64,000 nt of DNA. Origin: Carex sylvatica. Lineage: Eukaryota > Streptophyta > Magnoliopsida > Poales > Cyperaceae. Location: positions 1 to 64,000 of the forward strand of contig CAXKVR010000336.1 of NCBI GenBank assembly GCA_964058845.1, read 5' to 3'. Shown here one piece after another: positions 33,692 through 46,014 of the stretch. Position 1 is the stretch's first letter. Each line of letters begins with the position of its first letter. The position numbers and the translations under genes were made by a program. The notes beneath the pieces are model-generated. The model saw nothing but the letters and a program-made list of their open reading frames with translations. It ran no database searches and was not told the origin of the DNA.

Positions 33692-35292
33692 ATATATATA
33701 TATATATAAACATATTTTAGAAAAATATCATTTTTTTAGTTCGTCGGTTTCCGAGGACAAATGAATAATTTCTCTACTTCTGAAGCTTATACAAATATAT
33801 ACCTAAATGTCACTATGCACGCGCCAAAAGTACATAAATTACTGACTAATTAGAAGACTGGCATTTTTTCTGAAACATGCTACATATTTTGTTCCTTTTG
33901 TAAATAAAAGTAAAATGATTATTTGATGAACTTAAAATGATTGTTAGTAGAAAAAAAAACAATAAATGGTTAAAATTTGTAAATTTTTCATATTTAGAAG
34001 CGTAAATATGATATTGTGAATTTTAGAGGGGAAAGATGTAATTTCGAAATTGTTGAGGAGTATACATCAAATTCCTCTTTTTTTCAGCACCGTTGTCATT
34101 TGAGAGAGACCAAAAGCAATTATGTGGCATGTTTTAAATTTTAAAGTGTTTTGCAATGTCATAATTTCACTTGCAAACAACCAAAAAAAAAAAAAACTAA
34201 AGAGGGGTCAACGGTCAACATATTGCTTGCACATTTTTTCGATAATAACACGCCACATGGACCTGTCATTAACCTCCATTTCTAAACGATTCAATCAATT
34301 TGACTGTGACAATACTATTTTATTAAGATTAAAAAAAACAGAACTTTTCTTATCCAATGATATATTATTATACCAGTTTTCAAATGTCGTTTTAAATGGT
34401 TATATATATCTCGTGATTGTTGAATTTGTGGATACAAACAATACAAGTAGTTGACACTTGACACCGACAACACCCAGCTTTATAAAATTTTATCACCTCC
34501 TTTAATTTCGTTAATCTGATGTATTAGTTTAATGGTCCCCAATCAATTCCTCTAATTTAAGCATATTTTAGGTAATGCACATTTCATATTATTGTCTTGT
34601 CCACACAATTTACGCGGTAATACAATTTTTAAGGCAAAACTTTGGGGCTGTGACGCAATTAATATACAACTTTCAATGTACTTCATTAGTATAAATCATT
34701 GTTGTAAATAACGGTATGCGTTCTTCGGACGAACAGAGTACTCTCAAGCGATTAATCAAAAATAATTAATCAATTAGTCAAATAAATCTATAACAATTTA
34801 ATTACTGCTAACAATTAATTAATCGATTAATCAGTCTAAACGATTATTTTTTACAACACTGGTATAAAGAGAGAGAGAGAGAGAGAGCGCGCACGCGCGC
34901 TTTGTTATATACGACGGTTTCAGCCTTCGAGGATCTCTATTAATTGTGATTCGTTCCGTGAAAATATCAAAATATTCATAATTCCTAAAAAAAATATTTT
35001 TTTTTCTTCTCTCTCCTTTTATTTATTTTTTATTAACAAATATACCCTCTAATATTTCGAGACAAACAAACTGCACAACAATGCTTCTCGTACTGTTCAT
35101 ACGAGCGTCTGAACAATTATTTGTGCAGGTTAAAGGACCACTGAATGCAGCCCTAAAGAGGTTGGTCAGAACTAAAGTGACATTGTCAGAGCTCTGGTAC
35201 ATGTTCGTTGTGTGACGTGGCTGCTGAAGGGGTAGAAGAATCATCATAAGAGAGGAGACAAAAGGCACTTGGTAACAAAGTTGCTTTACTCA
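33692..35292. other. Intergenic; GA microsatellite
   Basis: A (GA)n tract with GCGCGCACGCGCGC lies at about 34867-34901. No gene-like frame on either strand. Confidence 0.5.
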
Positions 35293-35300
35293 TCTACAAT

Positions 35301-35899
35301 TAGTGGTTTGCTTTTACCCATTCGGGTCGGACCCGACCCGTATCCGCCCGTGCCTGTTACCCGGGTTACCGTGCTCGAGCCCGGGTATGGGTCGGGTAAA
35401 CGGGTAAACGGGTACGGGTAAAAAACGGGTAGGGTACGGTTATTTGGTTCAAAACCCGAGCAAATCCGGTCCGATTTACGCCCGACCCGACTGAACTCGA
35501 CCCGACCCGACCCGTACCCGACCTGTACCCGACCCGTACCCGATCCCGTACCCGTTAAAAAATTCAAAATAATTCAGAAAAATTCAAAAAAATTAAAAAA
35601 AAATTAAAAAAAATTCAGAAAAAATTCGAAAAAATTCAATTTTTTTTGAAATTTCGAATTTGCCGCCTAAAAAAAAAAAAAAAAAAAAAAAAAACGGGTA
35701 CCCGACCCGGACCGCCCTACCCGTGCCGGGTACCACGGGCACGGGTAAAACTCGGGTAGGGTACGGTTTTTGAAAATTATACCCGAGTATACCCGACCCG
35801 AGATACCCGTTTACCCGACCTACCCGTACCCGATCCAAACCCGTACTCGACCCCGGGTAAACCCGGTCCGCCCGAACCCGGTCCGGGTGCAAACCTCTA
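35301..35899. mobile_element. Non-autonomous hAT element (599 bp), GC-rich CCCGTACCC arms
   Basis: Exact 8-bp target duplication TCTACAAT at 35293-35300 and 35900-35907. Ends TAGTGGTTTGCTTTTACCC and, inverted, TAGAGGTTTGCACCCGGAC. Homologous along its length to 24397-24941, including the A-rich centre and a shared AATTTGCCGCC block. No transposase. Confidence 0.92.
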
Positions 35900-35975
35900 T
35901 CTACAATATAAGATACAATTAAGTCAAATTAAGTCAAAGAATTATCGTAACAAATGTCATGACTGACTGAGGCTG

Positions 35976-37541
35976 CGGCCATTTTTATTAATATCTTAAA
36001 AATATATATATATATATAATTTTAAAGATGTCTCCGCATTAGATTTTTTGTCAAAATTGTTCCGACCGCCAGGTCCACGGACGGTCCAATCCCCTAGCGA
36101 ACCGCCCGTGACAGGAGTGCCCCACTAGGGACCAGACCGTCCCTGATCCGGGCGGTCCACTTTTTTTTTTTTTTTTTTTAGAGATCTAATTTAAATTTAA
36201 TTATTTTAAATTTTTTTGTTTATAGTGTATGCCAAAAAATAAGACATTTGATATATTTATGAATGATGTCGTAACATTTTATAACTTTGATTTGATTTGT
36301 CAGTTGGATATCACAAGTCTAAATATAACACTAATTAAGGATTTGACATTGATTCTTAATGCGGGGTTTATTTTTGTAAAAATCTTTTTTTTGCACTCCT
36401 GCATTATACAAAAGTACCCCGCATTTTTTTTCTCACTATAAATAGAGTTTTTATAAACTCATTTTTTTATAATATATATATATATATATATAGAGAGAAG
36501 TAAGGCTACACTACTTCGCGAATTAAAAAGGGAATGTTTTCATTCACGCTCATATCTATAGTTTCAAATTTTAAAAAGTCGATCTGAACCGTTAGATGTG
36601 ATATCTATATTGAAATGTGCTTGGAGACCAAATTTTATAATTTTCTGATTTTTTTTTACTATTTATTAAGCTACTTTGAAAATCGCTGATCCAACGTCTA
36701 CCGTCGTACAAAAACTTAAACTGAGTTTTTGAGACACTAAACAATGTTTTTTTAAAATTCTGATGCTTCGAATACCCGGGAATGACTCTCGGGTGATATT
36801 CGGATCCGTCTCATCCCCCCCTTTCCAAAAAGTCATCATACGCACAAATCCGACTTTCCTAGCCAAAGTTATGGATGTTTAAAGTTTCTTCAAAAGCTAA
36901 ACTTTGAAAATTCATAACTAACAATAGAAAAATTCAAATAAATTAAAATTTGTGTCAATTATGTGTACTTTTGAATGCTCTACATTCTGGTATAATCATT
37001 TTTACAGTTTGGTCCTTAGTTCAGTCCAGACTTGCTGATTTACCAGCAGAGGTCAAATGCCGCCGCATGGGCTATGTATATATTATACATATGTATAATA
37101 TATCTATATGTATATCATTGAGGCAATCTAACTATATTTTCTGGTGTATATTTGAATTAATGTCAAATTCTTAATTAGTGTTATCTTTAAACTTGTGATA
37201 TCCAAATGACAAATCAAATCAATCAAAGTTATAAAGAGTTACGACATCACTTCATAAATATATCAAATGTCTTATTTTTTTATATACACTATAAACAAGA
37301 AAAAAATTTATTCACAAAATTATTTAAATAAAAAATATTAACATCTCTCTCCCATAAAAAAAAAAAAAAAAGGTGGACCGCTCGGACCAGGGGCGGTCTG
37401 ATCTCTAGTGGGGCACCCCTGTCACGGGCGGTCTGCTAGGAGATTGGGTCGCCCGTGGACTTTCGGGACAATTTTAACAAAAAATTTAATACAGGGGCAT
37501 CTTTAATTTTTTTTTTTTTAGGTTATTAATAAAAATGGCCG
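35976..37541. mobile_element. Non-autonomous MULE (1566 bp) with ~390-bp TIRs and 9-bp TSD
   Basis: Exact 9-bp target duplication CTGAGGCTG at 35967-35975 and 37542-37550. Ends CGGCCATTTTTATTAATA and inverse. The inverted arms extend to about 36365 and back from about 37155, including GGTCCAC...GGGCGGTC blocks and a TTGATTTGATTTGTCA block. The interior holds a truncated foldback (copy I) and no transposase frame. Confidence 0.92.
36492..36710. mobile_element. Truncated foldback element (copy I) nested in the MULE
   Basis: Only the left arm is present: GAAGTAAGGCTACACTAC, then GATCTGAACCGTTAGATGTG, TTGGAGACCAAATTTTATA and AAAATCGCTGATCCAACG. Sequence then changes abruptly and the right arm is missing. 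(TA)n lies at its left side. Confidence 0.7.
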
Positions 37542-37550
37542 CTGAGGCTG

Positions 37551-38526
37551 CACTAGAGCTGTCAGAAATTAAAAAAAGAAAAAAAACATTTCAAAAAGAA
37601 CAAGATATGCAGAGATATTGTTTCGAGATCATCTCCAGTTTCATTGCATTTAGACCGCGTCCTTTTTTGTCACGTGAAAAAATTATGTTGGTTGTTAATT
37701 TGTTATTATTACGTTAATTAATATTGTTTTAATTACTTGGACGACAAGATATGCAGAGATAGAGCCAGCAATTAATCGTGAGAGAAAAACGATGTCAAAT
37801 AGTTATTTTCAGACTGCACTGTTTGACAAAAAGGAAAGGGCATGCAACAAATGTAACGTTACAGTAATTGATGTGTTCAAGTCTCTGTCTAATTTAATTA
37901 AGTTCCCTCTTCACTGTCCACCTCTAACTATCGCTATTTTCTATTCTAATTAACTACTTAATTTGTTAATTGTGTTGTAATTGTTGTGTCCTACGAATCA
38001 CATATCTCAATTATTAAGCATGTAAATGTTCTGATCTATCAACGGATGTGATAAAAAAATTATATTTTTTGATTGAATATCAGCTCTCCAATTAAATAGT
38101 TTGTCTTTTTTTTATATGTTTCGTATATATAAAATTCTATATTTATTTAGACACGCCACACTTATTTAAAATTGATTGTCATATCTACTTGATTTTTAGT
38201 TTGATCATGATTTTTTTTTATTTGAAATGTCATATTTAAAAAAAAAAAAATTAATTGATAATTGATTGTGAGTCTTCACTTCTAATTAAGTATTTCTTTA
38301 TATCATTTGAGAAATGTTAATTGTCTATTATTTAAGTTAACATGCTTATATTCTATTTAAAAGTTCAGTTTCTTCTCACGGCTGTGCAGCTTCTGCGAAT
38401 ATTTTCAAAAAAAAATTATATTCTATTCAAAATATGTGTTTAAATTATGTATATAATACATCACATTTGTTATTCAAAATAGTTGATAGCGCTATAACTT
38501 TTAAGATTCAGAAAAATGACAACGCA
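37551..38526. other. Intergenic, no gene seen
   Basis: AT-rich DNA between the MULE and the next hAT element. No protein-like frame and no element termini recognised. Confidence 0.5.
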
Positions 38527-38534
38527 GCTCTACC

Positions 38535-39420
38535 TAGGGGTGGCAACGAATCGAACCGAACCGAACTTATCCTAGGTTTGGGTTTGGTTTGAATTAATTT
38601 CGAACCGAACCTGGTTTGATTTGTTTCGAATCGAACCTATTTCGAACCGAATTAATTGCGAACTACACATTTTTCGAATCGAACCCGAATCGAATTACGA
38701 ACCAAATTATTTTTTAGCAGCCCTAGTTATACTGATAGTTTATACATTAATTTTTTTCTCGCGGGACAAAATTCACATGGCTTCCTTTTACCAGTATAAA
38801 TGAGTGTTTTTAAGTTGAAAAATTATTCATGAAAAAATACATCACAACAAATAATCGTAAAAAGAGGATTAAGTACAAGAACTGAAATATACAGTAAAAC
38901 AAGTAATCGTATCTCGGGTGCTCACTCGATCAAACTCTTGATCAGACCATCTAATGAAGTGAGAATCCGAAAGGTAGAGAAGGAGGAGGAGATACAGCCG
39001 AAGAGAGAGGAAAGACAGCCATCTAGGCTGGAGAGAGGAGAGACAGCCAGTCGCCGAGAGCGTCGGCTAGATTTTGGAGCGAGAGGGAGAGTGAGTTAGG
39101 GAGAGGCAGAAAGAGAACTAGGTTATTAAGATTTGAAAGCGATGGAGCGTCGGCTAAGTTAAATTATAACTCTCTATCTTGGATTTTAATTTCATTAGGT
39201 AAATGAACGACCGATATTATTATGAGATTCGAACCACAAAAAAATCACGAACCTATTTCGATCGAACCAAACTAGGTTTGAGTTTGGTTTGAATTAATTC
39301 CGAACCGAACCTGGTTTAGTTCGTTTCAATTCGAACCCATTTCGAATCGAATTAAACTCGAATCAAACCCGAATCAAACCCGAATCGAATTTCGAACCTC
39401 GAATTTTTTTTCCAGCCCTA
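38535..39420. mobile_element. Non-autonomous hAT element (886 bp)
   Basis: Exact 8-bp target duplication GCTCTACC at 38527-38534 and 39421-39428. Left end TAGGGGTGGCAACGAATCG, right end (inverted) TAGGGCTGGAAAAAAAATTC. Subterminal regions at both ends are dense in TCGAACCGAA-type repeats. The middle is unrelated AT-rich and GAGAGG-rich DNA. No transposase. Confidence 0.92.
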
Positions 39421-40503
39421 GCTCTACCTAGCTTTTAGAATTCTGATTTGATAAAAATAATAAAATAATATTATAATCATAATTAGGTTATGTGTCTCGT
39501 AAGTTGTACAAGATTCATCTTTTTCTTAATACAAATAATAATGAAAGAAGATGTTGAAAACATTGTACTTAAATTATCCTTTTAATTAAATAAAGTCTTA
39601 TTTAGGAGATAGGTCTGACGGAATTTTTTTCACAAACCATAATTAATAAATGAAAAGTTAGAAAACAAATATGATTATTTTTTTTTAAAAATCATAAAGA
39701 CCGAACGGTCCGTCCGGTCTCCATTTTTTTTTTCTCTGGACCAGATGGACCGTTCGATCTCCAATTTTTTTTTTTTCGTTTTTTTTTGTTTTTCATGAAA
39801 CCGCCACAGAAGATCGGAGAATTTTTTTTTCCAGACCGGACGAACCATCCGGTCTCTATTTTTTTTTTCTCAAGACCGGACGAACCGTCCGGTCTCTCCT
39901 TTTTTTTCCTTTTTCGTCAATCTATTTTATTTTTTCTCCGGATATTACTGTTTTCATTATTTTTGCAAAAAAATTTCTCCAAAAATTACTGTTTTCATCA
40001 TTTTTGCAAACGAAAATCGTTTGTTATCTGTGATTTTTTTGCAAATAAATTTAAAGTAAATATAAAGTAAACTTTTTAATTTTTATCAGTCATATCGATT
40101 TTTGTCTGTTTCGTGTGACTTTCTGTAAATAATTTTAAAGTAAAGATCAAGTAAACTTTTAAATTTTTCTAAAGAAATAATTATTACTAGTTTGACTCTC
40201 GAGAATTTTAATTGGAGACCGAATTAGAGATTCGGTTTCCATGTAATTTTTTTTTATATAAATATCTATCATCTTCTTTCCTCCAGTAGAAAAATGATTT
40301 CTTCTTCTCCACCATTTTCACCATTTTAAGCTAAAAATCAAGCGCTATCAAAATATTGTGTTTTTACAGATCGACATCTACATTGTGTTGGTAGCTTTCA
40401 TCTAAAGATTGTAGTAAGTTAATTTTTTCAATTACGATCATATTTGAGGTTGTAAAATTGAAAATGATATTAACGATTGATTGTGAATTTTTTTTTTCAG
40501 ATA

Positions 40504-42915
40504 ATGTCTCAAGTGATAATAAATATTTATTATGGAGGCAAAATTTCAGACGCACCGACCTGCACATTTTCTGTAACTGATTTAACGAGTCTTGATGAGC
40601 TAAGAAGACATATATATGTTAGCATTCATTTGCTCCCTAGCCAGTTCGATTTGACAATCAAGGCTCGTTTGAACACGGCACTACTTGGCTCAGCAGAAAA
40701 ATACCAGTTATTTAGCATAGACGAGGAAACGATATGGCACATGATGCTTGAATATGCCACTCCGGTACTGAATTTTAAACTTTTTGATTTAGTGGTTGAG
40801 TCAGTACCAATTGTTAGTCCGAGCCATTATGACCCATATCTGGGTAGTGTACCTGGAAGTAGCAGAGACACAGCGGTGTCTGATTTACCCATATATTGTG
40901 ATAACCCACCTGAAATACCGATAGTAGATGATTTGGTAACTCGTTTTGACGAGCTAAATAATAATACTAGCTCAGACACAAACTCTGACCTTGGTGGCTC
41001 AGCTGTTGGGGAAGATGATATGGCTGAAATGGATGATCAAATTAGAATACAAGATGTAATGAAGGAGTGGGTAAATTCTATTCCCTTTATTAATTGAGGA
41101 TTGCAGCATCCTTTTCCGGCATTTAATGATGATGTGCCGATGTCGTACAAGGATAAAACATTTTTTGGTTACCACCCAGAATTGACGGTCAATTTTCAGT
41201 GGGACAGATGTTTGAATCCAAAGCAGATCTTAAATCCCAGTTGGGTGCATTTGCCTTAGATAATAACTTAGAATTACAACAAAAATATACGAATCGTACT
41301 GGCTATGTAGTTGTATGTAGAGCAGAGGGGTGTCCATGGAGGTTATACGCAAAAACCACTGTAACGGGAAATTGGACAATTGCAACAAACCCAGATGAGC
41401 ACAATTGTTACAGTATTGCTTGTAAAGTAGACAGTCGTCAGCTGACTGCCAGGATGATTGCAGATATTATCAAACCTGGTCTAAAGGAGGACCTGGAGAT
41501 GTCAATTAAAGCATGTCGGTTTGTAGTTAGAAATCAATACAAAATGGTTCAGCCTTCATACAACAAGATTTGGAGATGGATGGAATTGGCTATTGCTGAT
41601 TTATTTGGTTCTTGGGAAAAAGCCTACGAACTGCTACCCTCTCTGCTCGGTGCAATCCAGATGTCTACCCCAGGCACAAAATACGTAATTGAGCACGAAC
41701 CATCTACAAAAATGGGTATCCGTATTTTCACCCGTGTGGCATGGGCTTTCGGTCCATGCATTGAATCCTAGCCATATCTCCGACCAGTTATAAGTGTAGA
41801 TGCTGGACACCTATCCAGCAGGTATAAAGGGAAATTATTCATGGCATGCGCTTATGATGCAGAACAACAATTATTGCCAATTGCGTTTGGGATTGCGGAT
41901 GAGGAGAGTTCATCCAATTGGGGCTGCTTTATGCAATTTGTATGTGAAAATGTTGTCGGTCCTGGTCGGATATGTGTTATATCAGACCAGCATGCTGCAA
42001 TCCGTTCAGTGTTTGATAGACCTGATTTAGGGTGGTGTGAGGAAAGGGGTGAAGTAGTTCATCGATTATGTTCTCAACATATTGCGTCAAATGTTTACAA
42101 GTTGTGCAAGGACCAAATTATCAAAAAAATATTAAAAAAATTTGTGTGTAAGATGAAACCTTGGAGGTTTTATAAGGGTATGGATTTGATAAAAGGCAGA
42201 AGTATTACTACTCATCAGTATGTCATGTGCTGTGGTAAACGGTTGCAAAATCTCAAAGATGAGCCTTTGCAACTCCATAAATGGGCACAATGTCATGATG
42301 GAGGCCTGAATAGGTGGGGTATAATGACTACAAACGGATCAGAATCCTTGAACAACGTATTTCAAGTGGCTCGCCAGCTGCCTGTAACAGCAATAGTTGA
42401 GCGCACATTTTACAAAATTGTGGATTGGTATGTGAAAAGCGGTCAGGTCGCTCAACAGTGGGTTCAAAGAGGAATGAGATTTTCAAAAAATATATTATCA
42501 GTTTTACAATATCGGACTTCAAAAGGATTAAAGCATCAGGTGATACCAATGGGGCCCAATGTTTTTGAGGTCACAGTTCATGATGGAGTCGTCAGAACGG
42601 TATGTCAGCTGTTTACTTAAATTATCATTTTAAATTTATAAATTGTAACATTTAATTATTTTAATTTATTGAATGTAGGGAGTGAAAGGAGATATAAAGT
42701 ATGAAGTTAGATTTTCATTTGGAGAGGGGGGGATGCCTATTTGTGAGTGTCAAAAATCACAATTTACTAGCATTCCTTGCTACCATGTCCTAGCGGTGTG
42801 TTGCAAGTTACGTCTAAATTCAACGAACTATGTAAGCCACTATTATAGCGTTCAACCCTCGTCCTCGTGTCCATTTGCGAATATTCTCAAGATAGCTGAA
42901 GGTTGGCGGAGCTAG
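40504..42915 (+). pseudogene. MuDR/MULE transposase, decayed
   Basis: Exon 1 begins at 40504 just after a TTTTTTTTCAG acceptor; a GT-AG intron spans 42600-42678 and the last exon ends at 42915. An N-terminal region precedes a MuDR DNA-binding domain (about 41199-41450, VVCRAEGCPWRLYA and DEHNC), then the DDE core: Asp in ISVDAGHL, Asp in CVISDQHAAI, Glu in TNGSESLN, and a SWIM zinc finger CECQ...CYHVLA. Breaks: an in-frame TGA at 41095-41097, a probable one-base deletion at about 41199 (frame changes inside the FQ-GQMFESK block), and a TAG at 41769-41771. Apart from these the catalytic residues are preserved, so decay is recent. Confidence 0.92.
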
Positions 42916-44345
42916 CGGAGGAACTGGTTGAAATAATCCAAACTGCCGAAAAACCCTCTCGGGAAGGTGATACTCTACCTCCCAGAAATGGATGCACCAC
43001 ACGCGTCATGGAAAGAACGGCTGATCTCTTATCCCGTGCCAATGCATTATGTTTTGGTAACCTCTGTACGGCGTCCAATTGACAACATTGGCCTTCAAAC
43101 GCTCAAATTGACACCGAGATTGCGATGTGCTTAAGTTGTAAACACATAACAATTATAAGTGTACATTTAACACAAACTTATATGAAAAAAAATATAATAT
43201 TTATTATTAAAATGTACCTTTCCTAGGGTTACCCTCCCATAGATGCGGAATGGTCCATTTTGCTCCATATGCTCGTCTCTCATCCACTGGTTCGTCATCA
43301 AATGGTATATCATGTGGTCTGGGCCGGCCGATAGGAAACCGAGTCCAAGACCACATCTGAAGCAGTAGTAATGGACCATTAATTAAACTTGCTTTATATC
43401 TGCATGCCCGTGACAGCTTGCGATATAGGCATGCTAGTACAGCACCTCCCCAATTATAATGGTTTTCACCTCGAGGTCCCAAATACTCCAGAAATTGTAA
43501 ATACATTAACCGAATGGAGCTTGAATTCGCATCGGGAAACATTATAGTCCCAAACAACTCCATTGCATATGCTCGTGTGTGCCGATTGATTATCTGCTGG
43601 TCACTGACTCCATCCAATTTCGTATTTGCAAAATTTATTCTCAACCATACAAGACGAACATAGTTTTGTAAGATTGATATTTTCTCATTGGGTTGACCCG
43701 AATTCTCCACCTTTTTATAATAAAAATCATTCTCATCTCATTCATAACCATCATACACTTCATGTCCTAGACAATCTAGGATCAATTGTGACCAATTATC
43801 ATCAGTACATCCAGAGATAGTCTTCCCTGTAAACATAGATGTTAAACAAAATTATACTACTATAAAATTTTAATTAATAACAACAGTATAAATTAGCAGC
43901 AAAAAATATTTTACCGGTAACAGATAAGCCCCATAAACAGCAAACATCTTCCAATGTCACCGTGCACTCTCTCACCGGAAGATGAAAACTATTTGTCTCG
44001 GGCCTCCACCTCTTGACGAGAGCAGTGATCAACCCTTTGTCAATTTGACAACGATGGACTTTGATCATCTGAAATAATCCTAAGTTCTTCAAACCTTCTT
44101 TCATACTTTTGTGGTAGTTAATGTGCATTTGGCAAGCTCCAGGACGCAACCAATGATTAGGTTGGAACGATAATTGTCATGCAAAAAAAGTTTAAACAAA
44201 AATTAAATTTGAATTCAGAAATTTTATAAGTAAATTTAAATCCAAACCGATATTAAACAAATACCGTTACAGTCGCCGCATGTGATTGATGTTGTGCATG
44301 AGGCAACTGCAATAAAGGTTCTTCACCTTGCATTTTACCTTCCAT
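42820..44345 (-). pseudogene. Plant mobile domain (PMD, MAIN-like) gene carried by the MULE, decayed
   Basis: Minus-strand exons: 44265-44345 (start MEGKMQGEE), an exon down to 43915 (upper edge near 44180, acceptor not clear), 43218-43826, and about 43130 down to 42820. Seen: WLRPGACQ, LITALVKRWRPETNSFHLP, VTLEDVCCLWGL, then YLQFLEYLG, LACLYRKLSRACR, LLLLQMWSWTR, and near the end WEVEYHLPERVFRQFG. These are the conserved blocks of PMD proteins (MAIN/MAIL and PP7-long families). In-frame TGA codons follow GYE (about 43741) and FFP (about 43013). The 3' end overlaps the transposase end on the other strand. PMD genes are known both as silencing-related host genes and as MULE cargo. Confidence 0.85.
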
Positions 44346-44394
44346 TTTTCACTACAATATAAATAAATACATACAAAAAAAATTAACATGCATG

Positions 44395-45170
44395 ACATGC
44401 AAATCCAATCAAATATTAACAATCATTCTACACTAAAAAAAAACATTCAACAATTACTACATGCATCTACACTAAAAAAAAACTACATGCAAATAAACCT
44501 TGCACCTATATAATTATGAAATAAATCATTCCAAAAATACTACATGCATCATTTACACTAAAAAAACTACATGCGCATAAACCATGCATCTACATAAACC
44601 ATGCAAATAAAAAAAATCATTCAACAATTAGTACATGCATCTACACTAAAAAAAAAACTATATGCAAATAAACCATGCATCTACATAATTACAAAATAAA
44701 TAATTCAAAAAATACTACATGCATCATCTACACTAAAAAAAACTACATGCACATAAACCATGCAAATAAAAAAAAACATTCAACAATTACTACATGCATC
44801 TACACTAAAATAAACTACATGCAAATAAACCTTGCATCTATATAATTATGAAATAAATCATCCCAAAAATACTACATGCATCATTTACACTAAAAAAACT
44901 ACATGCACATAAACCATGCAAATAAAAAAAATCATTCATCAATTACTACATGTATATACACTAAAAAAAACTACATGCAAATAAACCTTGCATCTATATA
45001 ATTATAAAATAAATACTCCAAAAAATACTACATGCATCATCTACACTAAAAAAAACTATATGCACATAAACCATGCATCTACATAAACCATGCAAATAAA
45101 AAAATTATTCAACAATTACTACATGTATATACACTAAAAAAAAACTACATGCAAATAAATTACTACATAA
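44395..45170. repeat. Minisatellite inside the MULE, upstream of the PMD gene
   Basis: Repeated modules of CTACATGCATCTACACTAAA, ACTACATGCAAATAAACC and AACAATTACTACATG, in higher-order units of roughly 170-190 bp. A second short array of ACTATTTATTTATACTACAA follows at about 45290-45360. The array separates the PMD start codon from the right TIR. Confidence 0.8.
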
Positions 45171-46014
45171 ATTATTTTTTTATACTACAATTTCAACATA
45201 AACTATTTATACTACTAAAATAATACACAAACTATTTTTACTACAAAAAAAAAAAATTACACATACACTATTTATTTATACTACAATTACAAAATAAACT
45301 ATTTATTTATACTACAATTACAAAATAAACTATTTATTTATACTACAATTACAACATAAATCATTTATTCATAATTACATATTATTTAACAAAAATAAAA
45401 GAATTAAATACATACCTAACGAAATTGGTAGATCTGAAGCTCTTATTGTTCTTCTTTCAAAAATAAACAAACTTATGTGATTACAATAAAAATCACACAA
45501 ATTATGAGAGTTAAAAAAAAAAAAATTGATGGAGGAAGAAAGAAGCACGCAGGGAGAAAGAAGAAGTAGAGAGAAAGGAGAAGAAAGATGGAGAGAAGGA
45601 ATGAATAAAGAAGTAACATGCCCACGGGTTGCATTAAAAATTAAAAAAAAATCACTGTTGCACTAGAAAAACAAAAAATGTTGCATTAAAAAACAAAAAA
45701 AAATGATCTCTCTCATAAGACCGAATGGTTGGGAAGGTCTGTAGAAAAAAAAAAGGGAGACCGGACGGTCCGGTGAAAAAATTGAAAATTCCAAGGTTTT
45801 CTGTGGCAGTTTTGTGATAGTTTCGTGAAAAATGAAAAAAAAATGAAAAAAAAAAAAAAAAAACTGGAGACCGAACAATCCGTCCGGTCCGGAGGAAAAA
45901 AAAAATGGAGATCGTTCGGTTTTTATGGTTTTTGAAAAAAAAAAAAGCAATCATATTGGTTTCTTAATTTTTTATTTATTAATTATGGTTTGCGAAAAAA
46001 AATTCGGTCTGACG

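Larger units (their letters stand above)
39621..46005. mobile_element. Full-length MULE (6385 bp) carrying transposase and plant mobile domain genes
   Basis: Exact 9-bp target duplication GGTCTGACG at 39612-39620 and 46006-46014. Ends GAATTTTTTTCACAAACC and, inverted, GAATTTTTTTTCGCAAACC. The terminal inverted repeats run about 280 bp (39621-39900 and 45720-46005) and include repeated GACCGGACGGTCCG-type palindromic blocks. Inside are a MuDR-type transposase (+) and a plant mobile domain gene (-), converging. Long TIRs, 9-bp duplication and MuDR transposase fix the class. Both genes contain stops, so the element is no longer autonomous, but its borders are intact, suggesting fairly recent activity. 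Confidence 0.95.

Noticed and set aside
45652..45954. Phe-rich frames of 95-100 aa on the minus strand
   Set aside because: They translate the poly-T and GGACGG blocks of the right MULE TIR.
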